64,000 bases of DNA from positions 19,982 through 83,981 of the forward strand of contig NZ_BCSO01000011.1 in assembly GCF_001570905.1 (NCBI RefSeq), in the 5' to 3' direction. Of the stretch, positions 54,055 through 62,242 are shown in pieces. The number at the start of each line of letters is the position of its first letter. Positions within the stretch are counted from its first letter, which is position 1. Below the pieces are notes generated by a model that saw only the letters and a list, made by a program, of their open reading frames with translations, did no database searches and had not been told where the DNA came from. The stretch is from [Zimmermannella] alba NBRC 15616 (lineage in GTDB: Bacteria > Actinomycetota > Actinomycetes > Actinomycetales > Microbacteriaceae). The position numbers and the translations under genes were made by a program.

Positions 54055-54731
54055 TCCGGAGCACCACCCAGGACAGCTGCGGTGCCCGAGAGGCCGAGGC
54101 GGCTTGCGCCCGCGTTGATCATGGCGACGGCGGTCTCGTAGTCGCGGATGCCACCCGAGGCCTTCACACCGAGACGGTCGCCAACCGACTCGCGCATGAG
54201 CTTGACGGCTTCGACGCTCGCGCCGCCGGCCGGGTGGAAGCCGGTCGAGGTCTTCACGAAGTCGGCACCAGCGGCCTCCGAGGCCTTGCAGGCGGCGACG
54301 ATTTCGTCATCCGTGAGCGCAGCCGACTCGATGATGACCTTGAGGATGACGGGCTTCGGCGCAGCAGCGCGCACCTGCTCGATGTCCTGCTGGACGAGGT
54401 CGGCACGGCCAGCCTTGAGCTGGGCGATGTCGATGACCATGTCGATCTCTTCGGCACCCTCGGCAACCGAGCGGGCGGCCTCGACGGCCTTCACGCCGGG
54501 GTGGTGCTTGCCGGAAGGGAAACCGCACACGGTGGCGATGTGGATGTCGCCCTTCTCACCCTCGACGGGGAGCATCGACGGCGAGACGCAGATCGAATAG
54601 GTGCCAAGCACCTTCGCCTCCTCGAGGAGCGCGCTCACCTGCTCGGGCGTCGCGTCCGTCTTCAGGAGCGTGTGGTCGACGTACTTGGCGAGCTCGCTGC
54701 GGGTGAGCTTGGTGGCGTCGGTCGCGGTCAT
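54051..54731 (-). CDS. deoC: Deoxyribose-phosphate aldolase
   Basis: 226 residues with AAGGAG before the ATG. It cleaves 2-deoxyribose-5-phosphate to glyceraldehyde-3-phosphate and acetaldehyde in deoxynucleoside breakdown. Signatures are [62 protein letters not shown], and the Schiff-base Lys in [14 protein letters not shown] with the second Lys in [10 protein letters not shown]. All catalytic residues are present. It is translationally coupled to the chorismate mutase. Confidence 0.95.
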   Translation of the reverse strand: MTATDATKLTRSELAKYVDHTLLKTDATPEQVSALLEEAKVLGTYSICVSPSMLPVEGEKGDIHIATVCGFPSGKHHPGVKAVEAARSVAEGAEEIDMVIDIAQLKAGRADLVQQDIEQVRAAAPKPVILKVIIESAALTDDEIVAACKASEAAGADFVKTSTGFHPAGGASVEAVKLMRESVGDRLGVKASGGIRDYETAVAMINAGASRLGLSGTAAVLGGAPE

Positions 54732-54904
54732 GTTGGGCTCCTTGTGGTCACGCGGTATCGCGGGGCTGCATATGCAGCGGTGGGTGCGCTTCGAGCGCGG
54801 GATGCCATCCCCACACAGTTGTGGCGAGGGCTCGTGGATGATCGGGAACGAACACGCCCCACGTCACCTCGAGGGCGACGCGGGGCGCATGGTGCGGCAC
54901 GTCG

Positions 54905-55327
54905 CTACGGGATGACGTTGATCGTCACGTCGACGTTACCGCGCGTGGCGTGCGAATACGGGCAAATCTCGTCGTGCGCCTTCGTCGCAACGGCCTTCGT
55001 GTCGGCCTCGCTGAGGTTCGGGGCGTGGACGTCGTGCGTCACGGCGATCTCGAAGCCGCCCGCGGCGCGCTTGCCGAGCGAGACAGACGTCGACACTTGC
55101 GCGTCGGTCGTGTCATTCTCGAGTTCCTTGCCTGCGGCATGGAAGGCGCCGAGGAAGCAGGCTGCGTAGCCAGCGGCGAAGAGCTGCTCGGGGTTGAGGC
55201 CTTCGCCGGAGCCGCCGAGTTCCTTCGGCGGGCGCGTGGCGGTGTCGAGGCGGTCGTCCTCGGTGCGGACGTGGCCGTCGCGGCCGCCACCCGAGGCGTG
55301 GGCAAGTGCGGTGTAGAGAGCTTCCAT
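54905..55327 (-). CDS. ohr: Organic hydroperoxide resistance protein (Ohr/OsmC)
   Basis: 140 residues, normal length. The two redox Cys residues are in GYAACFLGAFHAAG and DEICPYSHATRGNVDV, with the catalytic Arg expected in the N-terminal third. Ohr reduces organic peroxides using lipoyl- or thiol-based electron donors. No MarR-type OhrR gene is adjacent. The preceding region has no clear ribosome-binding site. It is monocistronic, 173 bp from deoC. Confidence 0.93.
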   Translation of the reverse strand: MEALYTALAHASGGGRDGHVRTEDDRLDTATRPPKELGGSGEGLNPEQLFAAGYAACFLGAFHAAGKELENDTTDAQVSTSVSLGKRAAGGFEIAVTHDVHAPNLSEADTKAVATKAHDEICPYSHATRGNVDVTINVIP

Positions 55328-55860
55328 GGCTTGAGCCTGGCAGCCGGAGGTGAAAGCTCGCTGACCATCACCGGACGGATTCCGAAGTCACAACATCCCC
55401 TCGTATGGCCACAGAGTTGGGCGGGGTTTTGGGGATGAAATTCCCGCCCTGACGTGGGAGAACGTCCTCGGAGCGCGCGCCTCCCCGCACCGTCGACACG
55501 GCGCTCATCCTTACGGATGACATGAGTCCCTCGCGCGGTAGATGAACAACAATCTCAACTTCGAGACACTTGTTGCACACGTTCGGTTCACGTGGTGAAC
55601 CGTCGTCCGAGACCCGCCGGCCTAGCCGGTGTCGTCAACACAGCAGCGAGCCTGCGACGAGCGTTGTCGGGGGACCATGCTTCCGCGCCCTGCTGTGGTG
55701 ACGACGTTCGGGGACATGCGGGCACCGACGCCGGGGAGGTCGGTGCCCGTTTCTCGTGCGCCCGCCGTTCCCGTTTCTCGCGCACCCCTTGTACTGTCAG
55801 CAGCGCTCGGACGTGCTCGCGCCAAACCGTGCACCGACATACCCCGCGTCCCCGCACTGT

Positions 55861-55920
55861 TCTGCACCAAATGGTTCGTGCGGTGCCAAATGTGGCAACG
55901 CACGAACCATTTGGCGCAGA
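55861..55920. repeat. 60-bp palindrome, near-perfect copy (subfamily G)
   Basis: Same length, centre and outer sequence as the perfect palindrome at 53645-53704; the outer arm is TCTGCACCAAATGGTTCGTG. The two arms differ from each other at three positions (6, 23 and 29 of the arm). It lies about 90 bp past the purA stop. Confidence 0.85.
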
Positions 55921-55929
55921 TTTTCGGAG

Positions 55930-55964
55930 GGTAGAGGGTAGAGGGTAGAGGGTAGAGGGTAGAG
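55930..55964. repeat. 7-bp tandem repeat, five copies
   Basis: GGTAGAG is repeated five times without change, directly beside the right arm of the palindrome at 55861-55920 and about 45 bp past the purA stop. Such short arrays often change copy number by slippage. Confidence 0.85.
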
Positions 55965-56010
55965 GGGCGACAGCAGACGCAGCGGCAGGGCTCGGCTGGA
56001 AGACAGGAGA

Positions 56011-57324
<1,314 letters not shown>

Positions 57325-57389
57325 TCAGTGTGCTGTGCGCGATGATGCCGCGTCACGCTCGCGGGCGCCGGGATGGCGCGGATGGTGGT

Positions 57390-57836
57390 CTAGTTCGTCT
57401 CGGCTGGCTTGACCGCGCGCGCAATCTCGTCGATGGCGCTCGGGTCGGAGTCGTTGAGGAGTTCAGCAAGTCGCTCCGGTTCGCCCGCTTCGCCGATGAG
57501 CGCGGCCGCCCGACTGAGGGCAGCGAAGGCGCGCAGCACGCCGCGGTTCGGCTCGTGCGCCCACGGCACCGGGCCCTGTCCGCGCCATCCGGCCTTACGG
57601 AGTGCGTCGAGGCCGCGGTGGTACCCGACGCGGGCGGCGGCGTAAAACTCGAGGGGGCTCGCGCTCTGCTCGAGTGCTTCAGCAAGAGCGGCCCAGGCGA
57701 GCGAGGAGCTGGGGTGCGCAATCACGACGGCTTCGAGCACTTCGCGCTGGCCGCGAGCGTCGTCGAGGGCTGCGCGGACCTCAGGCTCGGCAGCGAGCCG
57801 GGTCTCGGGGATGCCGAGGAGATTGTGCGGGTTCAC
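57390..57836 (-). CDS. DUF3151 protein
   Basis: 148 residues from the GTG at 57836. The actinobacterial DUF3151 pattern is seen: NLLGIPETRLAAEPEV, HPSSSLAWAALAEAL, FYAAARVGYHRGLDALRKAGWRGQGPVPWAHEPNRGVLR-type text in the middle and a short acidic C-terminus. A TACGAT box lies 6 nt before the GTG and no ribosome-binding site is seen, so the transcript may be leaderless. Function is unknown. It stands immediately upstream of purA. Confidence 0.88.
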   Translation of the reverse strand: MNPHNLLGIPETRLAAEPEVRAALDDARGQREVLEAVVIAHPSSSLAWAALAEALEQSASPLEFYAAARVGYHRGLDALRKAGWRGQGPVPWAHEPNRGVLRAFAALSRAAALIGEAGEPERLAELLNDSDPSAIDEIARAVKPAETN

Positions 57837-57901
57837 CAGGCCATCGTACCGGCAGGCCCACTGAGAAGACAGGGGCCGCCCCGGAGTTGCCGTTGCTGGC
57901 G

Positions 57902-57974
57902 TGACCAGATTTGGGAGTACAACGACTATCCCAGCTATAGAGCGGGATGCCAGCTATATTCCCAAATCTGGTCA
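57902..57974. repeat. Long palindrome, subfamily C (second copy)
   Basis: 73 bp with 31-nt arms (57902-57932 and 57944-57974) and an 11-nt loop; outer sequence TGACCAGATTTGGGA on both strands. It is homologous to 22891-22963. As there, the TGA at one end is the stop codon of the adjacent gene, here the TetR regulator. Confidence 0.85.
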
Positions 57975-58550
57975 GGCCGTTACGGGCGAGAACGGCACGA
58001 GCAGCATCATGAGTGCGTCGACGACCTCGTCGCGCGATCGCTCCGGTTCAAACACAAGCCACTCGAGACCCGACGTCAGCACTGCCCCGAGGCTCGAGCT
58101 GGCGAGAAGCAACGAACGGGCATCGTCAAGGTCGGGGCGGGCCGCCGCGAGCGCCGTACTGAAGAGTTGAGCGAGCGAGTCACGGAAGGTGCCGACTGAC
58201 TCTGACCAATTGCGGTCGGAGCGGAAGATCTCGGCCACAAGGAGTTTCGCGAGGGCAGGCTGCGCTTGCAGACGGACGAGCACCTCCCCGATGAGCACGC
58301 GCAGGCTGTCTTGACCGTCCGCACATCCGTCGAGCGCCTCCTGAAGTGCGGGCACGAGGTCGTGCTGGACCTTGGCGAAGAGCGCCCCAAACAGCTCGTT
58401 CTTGCTCGTGAAGTTGTAGTAGAGGGAACCCTTGGAGACGCCGGCGAACTGGGCGATGTCATCCATGCTCGTCGCCGAGATGCCGCGGCTTGCGGCGAGT
58501 TCTGCAGCGGCAGCCAGGATCGCCTCCCGGCTGCGGTTGGGTCGGGCCAT
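57972..58550 (-). CDS. TetR-family transcriptional regulator
   Basis: 192 residues. The N-terminal helix-turn-helix is SREAILAAAAELAASRG, ISATSMDDIAQFAGVSKGSLYYNFTSKNELF. The C-terminal ligand domain is helical and resembles regulators that accompany YhgE/Pip exporters. It is divergent from the exporter operon, with a likely operator between. Its stop codon is the TGA that begins the long palindrome at 57902-57974. Confidence 0.9.
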   Translation of the reverse strand: MARPNRSREAILAAAAELAASRGISATSMDDIAQFAGVSKGSLYYNFTSKNELFGALFAKVQHDLVPALQEALDGCADGQDSLRVLIGEVLVRLQAQPALAKLLVAEIFRSDRNWSESVGTFRDSLAQLFSTALAAARPDLDDARSLLLASSSLGAVLTSGLEWLVFEPERSRDEVVDALMMLLVPFSPVTA

Positions 58551-58583
58551 GATCGTCCTCTCGTTCCACTCAGCGTATCATTC

Positions 58584-58612
58584 TTGTACCGACCAGTCAG
58601 TTCAGTTATTCT
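58584..58612 (+). promoter_or_regulatory. Promoter and TetR-type operator candidate of the YhgE operon
   Basis: TTGTAC (58584-58589) and TATTCT (58607-58612) are spaced by exactly 17 bp. The spacer contains ACCGACCAGTCAGT, similar to the GACYGGTCGG-type boxes of TetR regulators. Binding by the divergent TetR protein would block the promoter. The assignment is by eye. Confidence 0.55.
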
Positions 58613-58693
58613 TGGCTGTCCGCCTGACACGCTCCGCCCAGAGCAGATGCCAGCCCGACGGCATCCACCCCGCAACCCCATGAAAGAAGCACC

Positions 58694-59467
58694 ATGCGCG
58701 CAACCCTGCACCAGGTCTCGAAAGGCCGACACGGTGAGATCCTCGCGCCCACGAGCTGCATCCTGGAAAGCGGCAAGATCACGGTCGTCGGCAGTGACAC
58801 CGACCAGGGCCCGAGCGTGCTCTCGCTCATCCTGGCCGGGCGGATGCGGGTGAACCACGGCTCGATCCACCTCGAGGGTGGGCACTCTCGCCGCCGCCTT
58901 CGCCGCGTCGCCGCACTCATCGACACCCCGGCCGTGTGCGAGCCCGCCCCGACCGTGCGCCTGCGCAACGTCGTCTCGGAGGAACTCCTCTTCGCCCGCC
59001 ACCTCTCGACACCGCTCGCCGCCCAGCGCTGGCTCGACGATCACAGCTTCGAGGAGTATGCGGGGCGCCCGATGATGAATGTGCCCGCTATGGCACGCCT
59101 CAAGGTGCTCACCGAGCTCGCGCTTGAGCGTCCTGGCATCGAACTCATCGTGTGGACGACGCCCGAACGTCACGGCGCAGACCTTCACGAGATGCTCGAG
59201 TACGCGAAGAGCGTGACCGATCGCGGCTACGCCCTCGCGATGGTCTGCGGCACGACGACCGAACGGCTCGCGCTCGACGCACTCGCGCACGCAGACACCC
59301 ACCCAAAGCACCTTGCCGAGCTGGCAGCGGCCCCTTCCCCTTCTTCCCAGGCCGGCTCCTCCAGCTTCGAACAGCTCGTCTACGAACCGTTCGCCCCCAA
59401 TGACGCTCACGAACCGGCGCCTGAACAGCCGGCCAACCTCAACGCTCCCAAGGAGCACACGGCATGA
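58694..59467 (+). CDS. ABC-ATPase-like protein lacking Walker and signature motifs
   Basis: 257 residues. The order of segments follows an ABC ATPase, but the key motifs are altered: GSDTDQGPSVLSLILAGR where GxxGxGKST should be, no LSGGQ, and IELIVWTTPE in place of Walker B LLLLDEP. RHGADLHEMLEYAKSVTDRGYALAMVCG looks like the H-loop region without its His. The last 60 residues are Pro/Ala/Glu-rich. It overlaps the YhgE/Pip gene by 4 nt. It probably acts as a non-hydrolytic partner or regulator, or the exporter uses another energy source; both are inference. Confidence 0.65.
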   Translation: MRATLHQVSKGRHGEILAPTSCILESGKITVVGSDTDQGPSVLSLILAGRMRVNHGSIHLEGGHSRRRLRRVAALIDTPAVCEPAPTVRLRNVVSEELLFARHLSTPLAAQRWLDDHSFEEYAGRPMMNVPAMARLKVLTELALERPGIELIVWTTPERHGADLHEMLEYAKSVTDRGYALAMVCGTTTERLALDALAHADTHPKHLAELAAAPSPSSQAGSSSFEQLVYEPFAPNDAHEPAPEQPANLNAPKEHTA

Positions 59468-61470
59468 TCACTCGCACCTTCCGCCCCCTCGACATCCCCG
59501 GCCTCATCCGCCAAGAGCTCGCACGCTTGACCTCGACGCCGCTCGGCATCCTCGCGCTCATCGCGCTCATGTGCGTGCCGCTGCTCTACGGCGGTCTCTA
59601 CCTGTGGGCCAACAACGACCCGCAGGGGAACATGAACCAGCTCGACGTGGCGCTCGTCGTCGAAGACCAGGGCACGACCGCGGACGACGGCTCCCCCATC
59701 AACCACGGTGAGCAGATCGCGGATGGGCTCATCGAAGACGGCAGCTTCGGGTGGCAGCTCGTCGACCGCGACGCCGCGACGAATGGCGTCGAGAACGGCA
59801 CCTTCGCGTTCGCGGTCATCCTTCCCGACACCTTCTCGACCGAGCTCGAATCGGGCGGCACCGAGCATCCGGAGAAGGCGCGCATCGAGCTCCACACGAA
59901 CGATGCGAGCAACGCGATCGGCACGACGGCGGGCCAGCGCGCGATGGAACAACTCCGTGCGAAGATCGCCTCCGAAGTGAGCGACACCGCGGCGCTTCGC
60001 ATGCTTGACGGTCTCGCCGAGGTCCGCGGCGGCCTCAGCGACGCCGCTGACGGTTCGGCGAAGCTCGAGGACGGCACGCAGCAGGCGGTGGATGGCAGCA
60101 CGAAGCTCGAAGAGGGTGCAACGACGCTGCACGAGAAGCTCGGTGAGCTCTCGGACGGCGCCGACCAGCTCTCCTCCGGGACGACGCAGCTCTCGGATGG
60201 CCTCGCGCAGCTCCACGAGGCGACGAGCACGCTCCCCGACAATGCGCAGCGTCTCGCGGACGGCGCCCGACAGGTCGCCGATGGCAACGCCCAGATCGCG
60301 ACGAAGGCGGATGAGGTCGGCGCCGCCACGCAGAACCTCGAAAACGACCTGCCGACGCTGCGCGCAACCTTCGAGTCCGACCTCCGCGCCGCGGGCCTCA
60401 CCGAGGAGGAAGTACAGGCCGCACTCAAGGCAGTCGCCCCGCTCGAGAGCCGCGTCACGGAGGCGAACACCACGATCCAGAGCAAGGTGTCGGATCTCGA
60501 CCGTCTCGCGGACGGCGCTGACCAGGTCGCCGATGGTGCCGAGACGCTCGCCGCGAACGCTCCCGCCCTCGCGGACGGGATTGCGCAGGCGGATGCTGGC
60601 GCTGACGAGCTCGAGAAGGGTGCGGGCCGACTGGCCGACGGCGCCGGCCAGCTCGAGGACGGCGCGGGGCAACTCAAGGACGGCGTGACGGAGCTTCACA
60701 CTGGCCTCACGACGATTCACGACGGCCAGGTGCAGCTCCACGACGGACTCGTGGAGGGACGCGACAAGATCCCAGCCTCCAGTCAGGAGCTCCGCGACGG
60801 CCAGGCCAACACCATTGCCGACCCGGTGCGCGTGGAGGAGATTTCCCGCGCGAAGGCCGCCAGCTACGGTGCCGGGCTCGCTCCGTTCTTCTCGACGCTC
60901 GCGGCGTGGATCGGTATCTACGCGCTCTTCCTCATCGTCAAGCCGTTCTCGCGTCGCGCCGCGACCGCCATGTGGTCGCCGCTGCGCGTGACCCTCGCGG
61001 GCTGGGCGACACCGGCGCTCCTTGGCACCTGCCAGATGCTCATGCTCTTCGCGATCCTCACGGGGCTCGTCGGCTTCCACTTCGTGTATCCGCTCGCGAC
61101 CCTGCTCGTCATGCTCCTCGCCTCGGCGACCTTCGCAGCGATCATCATGGCGCTCAATGTGTGGCTGGGCTCGGTGGGCCAGTTCATTGGACTCGTGCTC
61201 ATGGTGCTGCAGCTCGTGACGGCGGGTGGCACCTTCCCGTGGCAGACGCTGCCGGCGCCGCTGAATGTCGTCCACCATGTCTTGCCGATGTCGTGGGCGG
61301 TGGAGGCGCTGCGGCAAACAATGCTCGGCGGCAACATGATGCTTGCGAGCGGGATGTCGGCGCTCCTGCTCGGACTCCTGGGGGCAGCGCTCGCCGCCTC
61401 GGCACTTGGCATTACGCGCGTCACGAGCACGCAGGTCATGCGCGACCTCGCGCCAAGTCTCATCGGGTAG
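59464..61470 (+). CDS. YhgE/Pip-family ABC-2 type membrane protein
   Basis: 668 residues. One membrane helix near the N-terminus (about 20-42) is followed by a large extracellular domain (45-470) with many LADGAxQLxDG-like heptad/octad repeats (LEDGAGQLKDG, LSDGLAQLHEA and others), then five or six membrane segments at the C-terminus (about 475-660). This is the standard YhgE/Pip layout; the relatives include phage-infection protein and type VII secretion accessory proteins. The start is coupled to the ATPase-like gene by an ATGA overlap. It should export or display an unknown substrate. Confidence 0.9.
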   Translation: MITRTFRPLDIPGLIRQELARLTSTPLGILALIALMCVPLLYGGLYLWANNDPQGNMNQLDVALVVEDQGTTADDGSPINHGEQIADGLIEDGSFGWQLVDRDAATNGVENGTFAFAVILPDTFSTELESGGTEHPEKARIELHTNDASNAIGTTAGQRAMEQLRAKIASEVSDTAALRMLDGLAEVRGGLSDAADGSAKLEDGTQQAVDGSTKLEEGATTLHEKLGELSDGADQLSSGTTQLSDGLAQLHEATSTLPDNAQRLADGARQVADGNAQIATKADEVGAATQNLENDLPTLRATFESDLRAAGLTEEEVQAALKAVAPLESRVTEANTTIQSKVSDLDRLADGADQVADGAETLAANAPALADGIAQADAGADELEKGAGRLADGAGQLEDGAGQLKDGVTELHTGLTTIHDGQVQLHDGLVEGRDKIPASSQELRDGQANTIADPVRVEEISRAKAASYGAGLAPFFSTLAAWIGIYALFLIVKPFSRRAATAMWSPLRVTLAGWATPALLGTCQMLMLFAILTGLVGFHFVYPLATLLVMLLASATFAAIIMALNVWLGSVGQFIGLVLMVLQLVTAGGTFPWQTLPAPLNVVHHVLPMSWAVEALRQTMLGGNMMLASGMSALLLGLLGAALAASALGITRVTSTQVMRDLAPSLIG

Positions 61471-61528
61471 CCGCAGCTGAGGTGATCGAGTTGCGCGCAG
61501 TACGCATCAAGATTGCGGCGCAGCGGGG

Positions 61529-61593
61529 AAATACCGACGCTTGCGTCAAATACCGATAGTTATCGTCGGTATTTGAGGCGGATGTCGGTATTT
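61529..61593. repeat. Long nested palindrome, subfamily H
   Basis: Inner stem CAAATACCGA (61547-61556)/TCGGTATTTG (61566-61575) and outer stem AAATACCGAC (61529-61538)/GTCGGTATTT (61584-61593), so the same 10-mer is used twice in each direction. It lies between the YhgE and lipoprotein genes. Confidence 0.65.
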
Positions 61594-61616
61594 GAGGATG
61601 GAGCTGCCCAGGCCTG

Positions 61617-61661
61617 TGGTCTCGATACACGCCCTTCGGGCGCACTCGACCACCTCAACTG
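61617..61661. repeat. CTCGATAC-family repeat
   Basis: TGGTCTCGATACACGCCCTT then CGGGCGCACTCGACCACCTC: the compact form of the family, with GATACACGCC...GGGCGCACTCGA forming a small hairpin. A remnant with GAGGTGATCGAGTTG is at 61481-61495 in the opposite direction. Confidence 0.6.
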
Positions 61662-61670
61662 CGCATGACA

Positions 61671-61711
61671 AAGGGCCGCCTGCGAAGCAATCGCTTCGGC
61701 AGGCGGCCCTT
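61671..61711. terminator. Terminator after the lipoprotein/surface-protein operon
   Basis: AAGGGCCGCCTGCGAAGC and GCTTCGGCAGGCGGCCCTT form an 18-bp stem with a 4-nt loop. On the minus strand it is followed by TTTGTC, so it most likely ends the lipoprotein transcript 12 bp past its stop. Confidence 0.75.
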
Positions 61712-61723
61712 CGGGTTCGTGAA

Positions 61724-62242
61724 CTAACCCTGGTTGTCGCCCTCGGCGGGGGTCTCCTCAGCCGGAGTCTCTTCACCGTCGGCGGGTTTGTCGCCCTCAC
61801 CGGCGGCGCCCGGCTCGAAGCGCTCAACACGGAGCACGCACTTGAGATTGTCCTCAGCGAGCGGAATCTCCGTCGACCACTTCTCCGAAGCACCCGCCTC
61901 GATCGCCTTCACATCGACCTGCTGGAGAGCACGCGTGTCGGTGTCGCTCAGGAGCGACACGTAGATGCGGTACTCACGCGAGGCCTCCGCGGAGTTGGTG
62001 ACCGTGCCACCAATCTTCCACACGTCACCCGCGCGCTCGCACTGCTCCGTCTTCACGTCGGTGGCGGCACCCTCATAGTTACTCGCCGTGCCCGGCATGT
62101 CCTGCACCTCAGTCACCGGGTCCGGCGCCGGGGTTCCGTTCGCAGCACTCTGCGAGTCGTCAGCCTTGCCCGAGCATCCGCTCAGTGCGAGTGCGAAGGC
62201 GGCTGATGCGGCGATCAGGGCCATGCGCTTGCGGTTGATCAT
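61724..62242 (-). CDS. Predicted lipoprotein
   Basis: 172 residues. A signal peptide with lipobox LALALSGCSGK (Cys23) is followed by a disordered stretch and a compact domain at about 60-140 (TKTEQCERAGDVWKIGGTV-like start, EYRIYVSLL, DNLKCVLRVERF) that resembles FxLYD-type or DUF-like beta sandwiches with one Cys pair. The C-terminus is an acidic AEETPAEG repeat. No function is assigned. It overlaps the surface-protein stop by 4 nt, so it is co-translated and may help assemble or anchor that protein. Confidence 0.72.
   Translation of the reverse strand: MINRKRMALIAASAAFALALSGCSGKADDSQSAANGTPAPDPVTEVQDMPGTASNYEGAATDVKTEQCERAGDVWKIGGTVTNSAEASREYRIYVSLLSDTDTRALQQVDVKAIEAGASEKWSTEIPLAEDNLKCVLRVERFEPGAAGEGDKPADGEETPAEETPAEGDNQG

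Larger units (their letters stand above)
55328..56010. other. 683-bp gene-poor region between ohr and purA
   Basis: Several short open frames occur but none has a ribosome-binding site, recognisable domain or sensible composition. The region contains CCCGTTTCTCG twice (near 55748 and 55769), the 60-bp palindrome at 55861-55920 and the 7-bp tandem array at 55930-55964. I see no RNA gene. Confidence 0.5.
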
